Below the pieces are notes generated by a model. That model did no database searches, had not been told where the DNA came from, and saw only the letters and a program-made list of their open reading frames with translations. From Pseudomonas japonica (lineage in GTDB: Bacteria > Pseudomonadota > Gammaproteobacteria > Pseudomonadales > Pseudomonadaceae): 64,000 nt of DNA. Every line of letters starts with the position of its first letter. The stretch's first letter is position 1. Position numbers and translations under genes: made by a program. The DNA lies in assembly GCF_900188455.1 (NCBI RefSeq), contig NZ_FZOL01000003.1, forward strand, positions 62,001-126,000, given 5' to 3'. This document shows positions 36,670-43,919 of the stretch, in pieces.

Positions 36670-37569
36670 TCAGTGTTCGGCGCCTGGACGGGCGCAGGCG
36701 TTCTCGGCCATCACCCGACATTCGACTTTCGTCGGCCCTTGGTATTTGGCGCAGCAGGGGTGAGTGCAGGCGTTGCAACCATGTGGGTCGTCCGGCGCGG
36801 CTGGTTCTGCGCTGGCATTACGGCGATGCTCGTCGTAGATCCTTTGCGATTCTTCGTCACTCTTCAGGCAACCGCACCGGTATGGGTGGGCGGTGTAGTC
36901 GATATGGCACAGGCGATCCGGATAGCCGACTGGCGCGTTCGGCTCTGCGCTGTCGGTCAGCTGGGCGGTTGCTTCAGTGGCATTACGCCCGAGGCGGGCT
37001 GCCCAGTAAGTCGCGGACTTGGTGCCAACCGCAACCTCGCGGCAGATCCAGTCGGACGCTTTTCGGAATTCATCGCCCAACTTGCGCAGGAGCGCACCTT
37101 GTTCGGCCAGTCGAGCGCTCAGGCTGTCGGAAGCGTAGTCGCCCTCAGCGACCATGAGGTCCAAGCGTTTCACTTCGGCACGCAGTTCCCCGGCCTCACC
37201 AGGGGGAGCCATGGGGCCGAGAGCCACAACCGACTCGCCGATAAGCTGTGCGTCTTGCTCGGCCTGAGCCCTGTCCCACCAGATCGCCGAGCCAACGAGC
37301 CAGGCGACTGCATATCCCTGGTTCTGCCCGGCTTGTTTAGCCATGGCCTGCACGATGCCCAGCAGCCGCTCGGGGCCGATCTCGTCGGTATGGCCAAGGC
37401 AGACGTGTTCGCCGTCCGGCTGTGTGCACTGGCAATCATCGGTGAGCTCTTCCGAGCTACCGACCCAGCCGCAGCGAGTGCATTCGACGGCATAGTAGCT
37501 GCCGCCCAGGGGCGTCTCGCCGATCACGGGCGGGATGCTGGAAGTTGTGGATCGGTTTTCTGTGGGCAT
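36670..37569 (-). CDS. Hypothetical phage protein with Cys-rich ends, 299 residues
   Basis: The N-terminal 60 residues hold CTRCGWVGSS and CQCTQPDGEHVC, which look like a zinc ribbon. A helical centre follows (about 130-175), then CGCLKSDEES and CNACTHPCCAKY near the C-terminus. It may be a metal-stabilised regulator or nucleic-acid-associated protein; that is inference. It sits between two methyltransferase genes in the leftward operon. Confidence 0.55.
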   Translation of the reverse strand: MPTENRSTTSSIPPVIGETPLGGSYYAVECTRCGWVGSSEELTDDCQCTQPDGEHVCLGHTDEIGPERLLGIVQAMAKQAGQNQGYAVAWLVGSAIWWDRAQAEQDAQLIGESVVALGPMAPPGEAGELRAEVKRLDLMVAEGDYASDSLSARLAEQGALLRKLGDEFRKASDWICREVAVGTKSATYWAARLGRNATEATAQLTDSAEPNAPVGYPDRLCHIDYTAHPYRCGCLKSDEESQRIYDEHRRNASAEPAAPDDPHGCNACTHPCCAKYQGPTKVECRVMAENACARPGAEH

Positions 37570-37731
37570 GGGGATATCTCGCGGTCATTGCAAATGCTGA
37601 AAAAATATGGCTCAGTACCATGGACTCACCACAAGCCCCTCGGTGAGTAACCATGTACTTCCTCCAAATCCTCAAAATCTTCCTTCTTGTCGCCAGGCTG
37701 GCGAACGAACTCATCCGCCTGTTCGACCACT

Positions 37732-38655
37732 TCAGGCCGCTGCCTTGAGAGCCTCGACAAACCGCTGGCCCAGCTTCGGAGGCACAGCGTTTCCGGTCAT
37801 GTGCATGGTCAGGCGATGGCTTGCTGGGCGCTTTGTGTCCGTCGGGAATGTCTGGGCAGCCAGCGCCTCATCGGCGCTGAGCATGCGCATGCGGCCGCCG
37901 TTTACCAGAGCCCACCGGTCGAGGGTTGTAATCGTTCCGATCGGGCGATTGATGTCACGCCCAGTGAGCCCGGACCCCTTGCCGTAGTACGGCATAATGA
38001 ATCGATCGCCGAACCGCTGGCGGCCATTGCGAACCCTGTCGAGGGTGGCCTGGGCGCGACCAGGCTTCTCGATTTCTGACCAGCGCCCCGCCTCGAAGTC
38101 GAGGAAGCTGCTGGCCGGAACGTGCTGCTCACGCTGGAACTGCAGCATTAGCGGTGCCCGACTGCGCGTGATGACAAGGACCAGTCGAACGCGGTGTTGC
38201 GGAATCCCGAGGTCGGCGCAGTCAACGACATGCGGGGCGACCTGATACCCCAGTGCCTGTACGGCAGCAAGCCAGGCCGGGTAGAGCGCCCAGGCAATGA
38301 ACTCTTCGACGTTCTCGACTAGCCCCGCTTCGGGGCGGTGGAATTCAAGGGCTGATACCACCGCCCAGGCCGTCGAGCGCGATGCGTCGTGCCGCGGGTT
38401 GCCAGATGCCTTGCCGCGCGCTCTCGAATGGCCCTGGCAGCACGGTGAGGCCAGCAGTAAGTCGTGGGCTGGAACCTCTTCCCAGCGCGCTTGGTGTAGG
38501 TCCTGGCATACGTGATGTGTGTCAGGGTGATTGGCTGCATGCCACTTCACGGCCTCTGGCCAGTGGTTTGCTGCCCAGAGGACTTTGACACCGGCATCGC
38601 GCGCGCCGGTGCTCCATCCGCCGAGGCCGGCGAACAGGTCGATTGCTGTGGTCAT
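37732..38655 (-). CDS. DNA (cytosine-5) methyltransferase
   Basis: 307 residues. FAGLGGWSTGARDAG (motif I), ASPCCQGHS (motif IV, catalytic Cys), LVENVEEF (motif VI), QHRVRLVLV (motif VIII) and GNAVPPKLG (motif X) are in the canonical order. No endonuclease partner is adjacent; it is probably an orphan phage methylase that hides phage DNA from host restriction. The gene begins 14 nt downstream of the DGR reverse transcriptase stop, so both are probably on one transcript. Confidence 0.92.
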   Translation of the reverse strand: MTTAIDLFAGLGGWSTGARDAGVKVLWAANHWPEAVKWHAANHPDTHHVCQDLHQARWEEVPAHDLLLASPCCQGHSRARGKASGNPRHDASRSTAWAVVSALEFHRPEAGLVENVEEFIAWALYPAWLAAVQALGYQVAPHVVDCADLGIPQHRVRLVLVITRSRAPLMLQFQREQHVPASSFLDFEAGRWSEIEKPGRAQATLDRVRNGRQRFGDRFIMPYYGKGSGLTGRDINRPIGTITTLDRWALVNGGRMRMLSADEALAAQTFPTDTKRPASHRLTMHMTGNAVPPKLGQRFVEALKAAA

Positions 38656-38668
38656 TGGGTGCTCCGAG

Positions 38669-39826
38669 TCAGCGTTTCGGATAGGTCTTGGTGAAGTCGC
38701 CGTTGACGACATGTCCGCGGCGCAGGATGAGGTTTGCCAGTGCGGCGCGGTCCTTCCGGCTGTGGCTGGCTTGGCTTAGGAGGCCAAAGTAGCTGTTGGC
38801 CGTCTCGCGCAGGTTGTCCGCCGGCACCGCTGCCGTTCGCTTCAGCGCCTGAGCAGCTGATCGCTTCCGCGTCGTTCTTCGCCACGGCTTGATCACGTGC
38901 CCGACGAAGTCGACGCCGCGATCAATCGGCTGCAGGATCGTCTTCGACGGGTTGAGCCTGACTCCCAGGCCCGGCAGGAACTGCTCGATCCGCCAGAGCC
39001 ACTCGTTCAACTGCTGCGGCGACTCATGCAGCAGGACGAAGTCGTCGACGTAGCGGATGTAGTGCCTGACCTTCAACTCGTGCTTGCAGAACTGATCCAG
39101 GGCGTCGAGGTAGACGTTCGCGAAGAACTGCGAGGACAGATTGCCGATCGGTAACCCCAGGTGCGCAGGCTGCGTCGTGAGCTGCTTGTGCTGCGGCACG
39201 CGATTGAATAGATGGCGCGGGCTGCGTATCTCGTAGTCTTCGCGTGGGTCGTGCCACAGCACCTGCAGGGCGAGCTGCAGCCACCATGGTTCGGCGATCC
39301 GCTTCTGCAACTGGGCGGCGAGCACGCGCTTGTCGATCGACACGAAGAAGTTCGCGAGGTCGCACTTGAGGTAGAAGCCCGGTCGCGACCAGTTCTGGGT
39401 CTGGCTTCGAATTTTCGACTCAAGCCGCGTGGCGGCATACAGCGTGCCTCGTCCGGGGATACAAGCGCAGCTGTCCGCTATGAAGCTGCGCTCGATCGCG
39501 GGGCCAATGCGGTTGTAGAGCAGGTGGTGAACGATGCGGTCGCGGAAGTCGGCGGCCCACACCTCTCTGGCCTTTGGCCTCGTGACCACGAAACAGATCG
39601 AGCGACCAGGTCGATAGGTCCCGGCCTGGAGCTCGTCGAATAGGTCGAGGAGATTGGCCTCCATGTCGACTTCGAAGCGGCGGGCACTCGCAGTGTTCCG
39701 TTTGTGTCGCCGGCAGTCGTAGTAGGCAATGACCAGCTCCTCGAATGTGAAGCTCGCAACGGGTGAATCTGCGGACGGGGCGCACGAGACGCTCGTTGTT
39801 CTTGTCGTTGTTGTTGAGCCAGCCAT
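38669..39826 (-). CDS. Diversity-generating retroelement reverse transcriptase
   Basis: About 385 residues. RT motifs appear in order: YLKCDLANFFVSID (catalytic Asp near 156), LGLPIGNLSSQFFANVYLD (the GxxxSQ form typical of DGR enzymes) and IRYVDDFVLL (YVDD near 259-262), then a thumb-like region to TKTYPKR. It copies the TR transcript with adenine mutagenesis and supplies cDNA to the VRs. The exact start is uncertain: conserved sequence begins at FTFEELVIAYYDC, and the only upstream starts in frame (ATG 39826, TTG 39832) lie inside the TR. The gene follows avd and the TR in one direction. Confidence 0.95.
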   Translation of the reverse strand: MAGSTTTTRTTSVSCAPSADSPVASFTFEELVIAYYDCRRHKRNTASARRFEVDMEANLLDLFDELQAGTYRPGRSICFVVTRPKAREVWAADFRDRIVHHLLYNRIGPAIERSFIADSCACIPGRGTLYAATRLESKIRSQTQNWSRPGFYLKCDLANFFVSIDKRVLAAQLQKRIAEPWWLQLALQVLWHDPREDYEIRSPRHLFNRVPQHKQLTTQPAHLGLPIGNLSSQFFANVYLDALDQFCKHELKVRHYIRYVDDFVLLHESPQQLNEWLWRIEQFLPGLGVRLNPSKTILQPIDRGVDFVGHVIKPWRRTTRKRSAAQALKRTAAVPADNLRETANSYFGLLSQASHSRKDRAALANLILRRGHVVNGDFTKTYPKR

Positions 39827-39868
39827 TCTCAAAGTCCATGTTGTAGGCGTTGTTGGCTGAGTACTGCG
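39769..39868 (-). repeat. DGR template repeat (TR)
   Basis: 100 bp, near-identical to VR1 and VR2 except at adenines of the coding strand. Read in the VR frame it gives QYSANNAYNMDFENGWLNNN and then DKNNERLVRPVR, with nine Asn codons at the diversified positions. The last 26 bp (GAGCGTCTCGTGCGCCCCGT onwards) are identical in all three copies and act as the likely initiation-of-mutagenic-homing end. It overlaps the 5' end of the RT reading frame. Confidence 0.96.
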
Positions 39869-40024
39869 ACCTGTCGTGCTATCTACGTCGCCGGGACGAT
39901 TGCTCAGCCCGGGAACTGCGCCAGACCTACCGGCATACGTCGGCGGTTTCTGCGGTGCGCATGGCGGTGTCCACAGGACAGCGGCACGACCAGATTCAGC
40001 GCTCAGGCGGGAGGGCCGTAACCC

Positions 40025-40378
40025 TCAAGCAGCGGGCGCGGTTGCGGATTTCTTCCAGGCGTTCGCCTGGCGGCCGACGGAGGCCGTGAGCTTCATTGCA
40101 GTGGCGTGCTGCCCCTTGCTGATGAACCCCCGGGTTGTGAGGGCGCGCAGCAGGTAGTTCAGCATCCACACGCTTTCGAGCAGTTGGTTGAGGTGGGCGA
40201 GACGATCCCGGCTCATGTTTGCCCGACCGATCAGCACGAGCACCTGAAGGCATTCGTCACGAATCTTCGAGCCAACGACCTGCTTCAGGTCTCTCGGGAT
40301 GTTTCGTACCAGGTCAAGTGCAAGCCCGAGCAGTTCTTCAGCAACCTTGTGGATTTCCAAATCCGTGTGCAGCGCCAT
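40025..40378 (-). CDS. avd: Avd-like DGR accessory protein
   Basis: 117 residues, all helical, basic: MALHTDLEIHKVAEELLGL, NIPRDLKQVVGSKIRDEC, a central LNQLLESVWMLNYLLRALTT helix and ASVGRQANAWKKS near the end. This matches the four-helix Avd fold, which pentamerises and binds the RT and TR RNA. I chose the ATG at 40378 (GAGGATGCCAGG upstream) over 40417, which adds 13 unconserved residues. It lies between target gene 1 and the TR, as in classic DGRs. Confidence 0.88.
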   Translation of the reverse strand: MALHTDLEIHKVAEELLGLALDLVRNIPRDLKQVVGSKIRDECLQVLVLIGRANMSRDRLAHLNQLLESVWMLNYLLRALTTRGFISKGQHATAMKLTASVGRQANAWKKSATAPAA

Positions 40379-40399
40379 CCTGGCATCCTCGAAAAGCGA

Positions 40400-40415
40400 G
40401 GGCGCCTCTGCGCCC
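40400..40415 (-). other. GC-rich tetraloop hairpin downstream of VR1
   Basis: GGGCGC, AGAG loop, GCGCCC on the minus strand: a perfect 6-bp stem, 33 nt beyond the 3' end of VR1 and between the target gene stop and avd. DGR target sites often carry such a hairpin that raises homing efficiency, though usually closer to the VR. Confidence 0.5.
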
Positions 40416-40435
40416 ATGAATGAAGAAGTGAAGTA

Positions 40436-41023
40436 TCAGAAGTATTTTCTGCGGACGGGGCGCACGAGACGCTCGTAGAGCTTGCCGCTGCTGAGGAGCC
40501 AGCCATCCTCAAAGCCCAAGTAGTAGGCGGTGCCGGCTGAGTACTGCGAACTGGTCCAGTGGATGCCCTTGGAGAAAGTCTCCGGAACTGTGCCTTCCAG
40601 GAACGACGCCTCGCGCCGCGCCATCAGGTAGAAGTCCTTGTGCCCATCCCGCTCGAACTTTGCGCAGAACTGGGCGGCCGGGTAGGTGTTGTCTGTTTCG
40701 ACCAGGTCGGCAGTGTTCGTCATGCCGTCGTGCGGGCTCATTGCGCCAGTAAACTCTTCGCCGTAGCTGCCGAACTCCAGCCTCGCCTCGGCGTCGGCGC
40801 CGGTTGGGATGATCAGGTAGTACGGCCTGTCGCCGCCTTGGAACAGCCCGCCATTCACGCCACCCTCACCGGGCCATGGCTCGCCAACGGCGGGAACGCT
40901 GTTTGCCTCGATGGCTGGCGCCGCGGCGATGGCTAGGGTTGCCAGCTTCAGCACTACACCCTTGTCCGGACTGCTGATCGTCAAGTCGCCACTGGTGTAG
41001 GTGGTCAGTTGATTCGCTTGCAT
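40436..41023 (-). CDS. DGR target protein 1 (C-type-lectin-like variable protein)
   Basis: 195 residues. The C-terminal VR segment QYSAGTAYYLGFEDGWLLSS then GKLYERLVRPVRRKYF shows the usual DGR variable-protein ending. Upstream it has GGDRPYYLIIPTGADAEARL and DFYLMARREASFLEG, shared in pattern with target 2, then FSKGIHWTSSQ leading into the VR. No signal peptide or tail-fibre segment is visible. AGGAGCTCTCC precedes the ATG at 41023. The fold assignment to the CLec type is inference from the family. Confidence 0.88.
   Translation of the reverse strand: MQANQLTTYTSGDLTISSPDKGVVLKLATLAIAAAPAIEANSVPAVGEPWPGEGGVNGGLFQGGDRPYYLIIPTGADAEARLEFGSYGEEFTGAMSPHDGMTNTADLVETDNTYPAAQFCAKFERDGHKDFYLMARREASFLEGTVPETFSKGIHWTSSQYSAGTAYYLGFEDGWLLSSGKLYERLVRPVRRKYF
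40449..40548 (-). repeat. DGR variable repeat 1 (VR1)
   Basis: 100 bp, aligned to the TR without gaps. There are 15 differences and each one is at a TR adenine (coding strand); none is at C, G or T. It encodes the last part of target protein 1. Confidence 0.96.
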
Positions 41024-41144
41024 GGAGAGCTCCTGTGAGCGAGATAAGGGTGCAGGCGGCCGGCGCTTCCCGGCGTGCTTCTGGTCTGATCGCCATCCTG
41101 ACGAACCCGGAATCGCCTGCGAGAGAAAGAAATGAAGGGGTGAA

Positions 41145-41621
41145 TTACTGGATAATGCGGCTGCGGACGGGGCGCACGAGACGCTCGACGTCCTTGCCGA
41201 AGCTGAAGAGCCAGCCATACTCAAAGCCCATGTAGTAGGCGCCGTTGGCTGAGTACTGCGTACTCAGGTAGTGCCAACGATCCTCGCGCAGGGTCACCAG
41301 CCCTTCGGCCTTGGCCGCCATCAGCAGCTGCCCTTCCAGGCAAGAAGGGATGTAGGCATCCAGCTCCAGCGCTTTCTTGGCGATCTCGCTGCCGCCCTCG
41401 GCCATTGCGACGCTATTCGCGTAGCCGTCGCTGTAGCTGCTGGCGCCGGGGATCTCGACGCCATACTCACCCCAGACACCCTCGAATTCGTCGGTGGGAA
41501 GGATCAGGGCGCGCTCCTGGCCATTGAGCCAGTAGCGCGCAGCGAAGACGCCGCCAAGCAGTGGCTGGCCCAGGGCGGGGAGGTCGGATGCGGCGATGAC
41601 TTGCTGATTTGCTTGGGTCAT
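41145..41621 (-). CDS. DGR target protein 2 (C-type-lectin-like variable protein)
   Basis: 158 residues. Begins MTQANQQVIAASDLPALGQP and includes LLGGVFAARYWLNGQERALI, LPTDEFEGVWGEYG and a conserved WHYLSTQYSANGAYYMGFEY before the invariant ERLVRPVR end. It is a paralogue of target 1. AAGGAGCACCAC precedes the ATG at 41621. No signal peptide or transmembrane region is seen. It is the upstream member of the pair; 121 nt separate it from target 1. Confidence 0.88.
   Translation of the reverse strand: MTQANQQVIAASDLPALGQPLLGGVFAARYWLNGQERALILPTDEFEGVWGEYGVEIPGASSYSDGYANSVAMAEGGSEIAKKALELDAYIPSCLEGQLLMAAKAEGLVTLREDRWHYLSTQYSANGAYYMGFEYGWLFSFGKDVERLVRPVRSRIIQ
41161..41260 (-). repeat. DGR variable repeat 2 (VR2)
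   Basis: 100 bp, ungapped alignment to the TR. 14 differences, all at TR adenines (coding strand). It encodes the C-terminal part of target protein 2, ending 14 bp before its stop. Confidence 0.96.
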
Positions 41622-41701
41622 GTGGTGCTCCTTGATGCCGCTTGGCGGCAGGTAGGCATGCAGCTGCCTGCGACGGCACTGCGTTATTTTGTGGATCCGC
41701 C

Positions 41702-42163
41702 TCATGCCGCAGCTTTCTCCTGGTGCCATGCGCCGACAGCCTCGAAGACCGCAGCGGCCTGAGCCTCGTCCACGGTCACGATGCTGGGAATCGCCAGCCA
41801 GGCCATGCCGATCCGATGGTTCGGATTGCACTCGTCGCTGACCTGTTTGTAGAAGTGCTGGATGAGGTCGGTGAGCTTCTCGGCCAGGTGGACGCCTTCG
41901 GGACTGAACTCCAGCGACTTCGTGTACTCCTCGCCATCCTGGCCGATGCACAGGCCGGCGATGTAGATCGTCCAGCGGTGCGGGATTTCGCACATAGCGT
42001 CGACGATCCGGCGGCTGCTGACGTTCTTGCAGTTCCTCCAGTTGACCAGGCCCTGCTTGCCGCTGGGGTCGATGTTGACGACGGCGACGTGGTTGCTGGA
42101 GAGGAGGGCACGGCAGGCACGTTCGATGCGAGCACGGAAGTTGTGAGGCTTGCGCTTGCTCAT
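41702..42163 (-). CDS. Hypothetical phage protein, 153 residues
   Basis: MSKRKPHNFRARIERACRAL start, basic N-terminus and a mixed alpha/beta centre (HRWTIYIAGLCIGQDGEEYT). Similar proteins are common in Pseudomonas prophage early operons by recollection. It overlaps the upstream gene by ATGA and precedes DGR target 2 by 80 nt. Function unknown. Confidence 0.6.
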   Translation of the reverse strand: MSKRKPHNFRARIERACRALLSSNHVAVVNIDPSGKQGLVNWRNCKNVSSRRIVDAMCEIPHRWTIYIAGLCIGQDGEEYTKSLEFSPEGVHLAEKLTDLIQHFYKQVSDECNPNHRIGMAWLAIPSIVTVDEAQAAAVFEAVGAWHQEKAAA

Positions 42164-42390
42164 AAGTCGTCCGCCATTTTCCGCAGCCTCGCCCGCTCGG
42201 CGGCGGTAGGACGTTGACGCTTGCGGACCAGGACCGTCTCCGGGTCGATCTTGTCGCTCCGCACCGGGAGCGGGAGAGCAGGGCAGTCACCCAGCTGGAT
42301 CATCTGCCGGCCAGATGCGAAGAAGGCAGCTTTCGCTGCCTCCAGTTGTGCCTGACGCTCAGCGCCGGCGAGGATGTAGTTGTTGGTCAT
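42160..42390 (-). CDS. Hypothetical phage protein, 76 residues
   Basis: MTNNYILAGAERQAQLEAAK start, then a short helical protein ending RPTAAERARLRKMADDL. Overlaps both neighbours by 4 nt. It is a coupled member of the recombination operon; no domain recognised. Confidence 0.55.
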   Translation of the reverse strand: MTNNYILAGAERQAQLEAAKAAFFASGRQMIQLGDCPALPLPVRSDKIDPETVLVRKRQRPTAAERARLRKMADDL

Positions 42391-43154
42391 GCTGCCTTGC
42401 TCCTCAGCTTCGCCTCGTAGTCGTCGACGAGCAGTTTGAATTCCCATAGGTCCTGTTCCAGCGCCTCGATGTAGTCATCGTCACGCTTGAACTCGCGAAG
42501 CCAGAGCTGGCGGCCCACAGGCTTGAGAAGCGGGCAATACATCCCGATGTGCCACCACTTCCTGCCGGTGATCCACATGCAGCCCTGGACCTGGTCGATC
42601 ACGTCGCTGGCATCGTTGTCGATGTGGAAGGCCCGGAGTTTGTCCGGGGCGAGGAAGCATTTGTACTCGCTGCCGCCATCGTCGTTGATGAAGCCGTCAG
42701 CGCTGGCACCGAACGCCCCGTCATCGGTCTTCACCAGTCCGACCTGCGTCACGACCAGGCCTGTCTGGATTTCGTGCTCCATCCTGGCTTCCGGTTCGAG
42801 CTCATGGCCGCGGCGCATCTGCCAGGTTTCGAAGCCTCCATCCAAAGGCTTGCCACCGATCCGCTCTACCGCCAGCTCGAAGGCGTAGGTGAGGGCGGCG
42901 TTGGATGGCTCGCCAACCTTCTCGCCATCCAGGGCGCGCTGGACAACCTCGGCTTTCGGGGCGGCTTTGTAGCCGGCCAGTTCACGCGCCCTGGCTTCAG
43001 TGCGGCCGGCGAGGAGGGCTTCGACATAGGTCCGCTGCTGGGTGGTCAGGCCGTTCACTTTGGAGCGTGCGGTACTGAACATGCTCGCGGTGATGGTCCC
43101 GGCGCGGCCCTCAAGCCATTCCTGAGACCCTTGTACACAGTTGATGACGATCAT
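42387..43154 (-). CDS. YqaJ-like phage exonuclease
   Basis: 255 residues. CVQGSQEWLEGRAGTITASM at the N-terminus, a central RGHELEPEARMEHE acidic motif and FGASADGFI plus EYKCFLAPDK (D...ExK catalytic pattern) match the lambda-exonuclease/YqaJ fold. It degrades the 5' strand of DNA ends to feed single-strand annealing. It overlaps the ERF gene by 4 nt, as expected for a recombination pair. Confidence 0.87.
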   Translation of the reverse strand: MIVINCVQGSQEWLEGRAGTITASMFSTARSKVNGLTTQQRTYVEALLAGRTEARARELAGYKAAPKAEVVQRALDGEKVGEPSNAALTYAFELAVERIGGKPLDGGFETWQMRRGHELEPEARMEHEIQTGLVVTQVGLVKTDDGAFGASADGFINDDGGSEYKCFLAPDKLRAFHIDNDASDVIDQVQGCMWITGRKWWHIGMYCPLLKPVGRQLWLREFKRDDDYIEALEQDLWEFKLLVDDYEAKLRSKAA

Positions 43155-43909
43155 GCGGCTGCCTCCAGTTGTTTTCCTTTGGCCACCACAGCGGCCTTGA
43201 CCTGTTCGTAACCCTGCTTGTCGTTGGCGCTGCGCAGCTCGACAACCGCTACTTTCCAGACTTCCGTCAGGGCCTCCGGGTTCGGGGCGCTGGCAACGCG
43301 GTCGAGGATGTCGGGAACCAGTAGCTGCTGGGCGGCGTCGGTGTTGATCTCCCCGGCGCCTTGGCCGTCGTCATCCCGCATCTCGCTGGTGGTGATGTTG
43401 AGCAAGGCGCACATCACGTACCGTTTGCCGTAGGTCGTGGATGATCCAACCGCCTGGACTGCATTGCGGCCTTTGCCGATATCGACGGGCAGCAGCATCG
43501 TTGTCTGTTCGCGGTGTCCGTCACGGTGCATGAGGATTCCGGTGATGCTGACCCCAGCGCCCGTGTGCTCGACCTTGAAACTGATCGCGAACCCGTGGGT
43601 TTGCATGATCGGCTTGAGCGTGGTGTTGATGTCGTCGAGCGTGGCGTAAGTCTTTTCGGTGTGCTCGTTCAGCGCGCCATGCCCCACCGTAGGGATTTCG
43701 CACTGCATTTCCGCCATGGCGGCGTTGAACGCGGCCTCTGCGGCCTTGGCCTGCATCCGCTCGTGCATCGCCAGCAGGCGCTCCATTTTCTCGATGTCGC
43801 AGGTTGGGTCGGCTGCCGCGCGGCTGATGACAGCCAGGATGCTGGTGTCAGCTGGTGGCGGAGCGACCGCTGGCCGGCGTTGTTCCGGCAGGATGATGGG
43901 GCTGGTCAT
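43151..43909 (-). CDS. ERF-family single-strand annealing protein
   Basis: 252 residues. The segment from AAFNAAMAEMQCEIPTVGH to SSTTYGKRYVMCALLNITTS is the ERF superfamily core, followed by an acidic linker (EMRDDDGQGAGE) and a helical C-terminus. It anneals complementary single strands during phage recombination, partnered with the YqaJ nuclease encoded next. Confidence 0.88.
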   Translation of the reverse strand: MTSPIILPEQRRPAVAPPPADTSILAVISRAAADPTCDIEKMERLLAMHERMQAKAAEAAFNAAMAEMQCEIPTVGHGALNEHTEKTYATLDDINTTLKPIMQTHGFAISFKVEHTGAGVSITGILMHRDGHREQTTMLLPVDIGKGRNAVQAVGSSTTYGKRYVMCALLNITTSEMRDDDGQGAGEINTDAAQQLLVPDILDRVASAPNPEALTEVWKVAVVELRSANDKQGYEQVKAAVVAKGKQLEAAA

Positions 43910-43919
43910 GGTGACGGCC

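Noticed and set aside
37653-37748. A 31-codon plus-strand ORF (MYFLQILKIFLLVARLANEL) overlapping the end of the cytosine methyltransferase
   Set aside because: Weak ribosome site, opposite strand to the operon and overlap with a real gene; too little support to list.
39420-39839. A 139-residue minus-strand frame beginning MDFENGW and reading through the TR in the VR frame
   Set aside because: This is the template repeat read in the target-protein frame and continuing out of frame through the RT gene; it is not a third target protein.
41041-41120. A hairpin GCCGG/CCGGC between the two DGR target genes as a VR2 homing hairpin
   Set aside because: The stem is only 5 bp, about 80 nt from VR2, and overlaps other possible pairings; too weak to assign.
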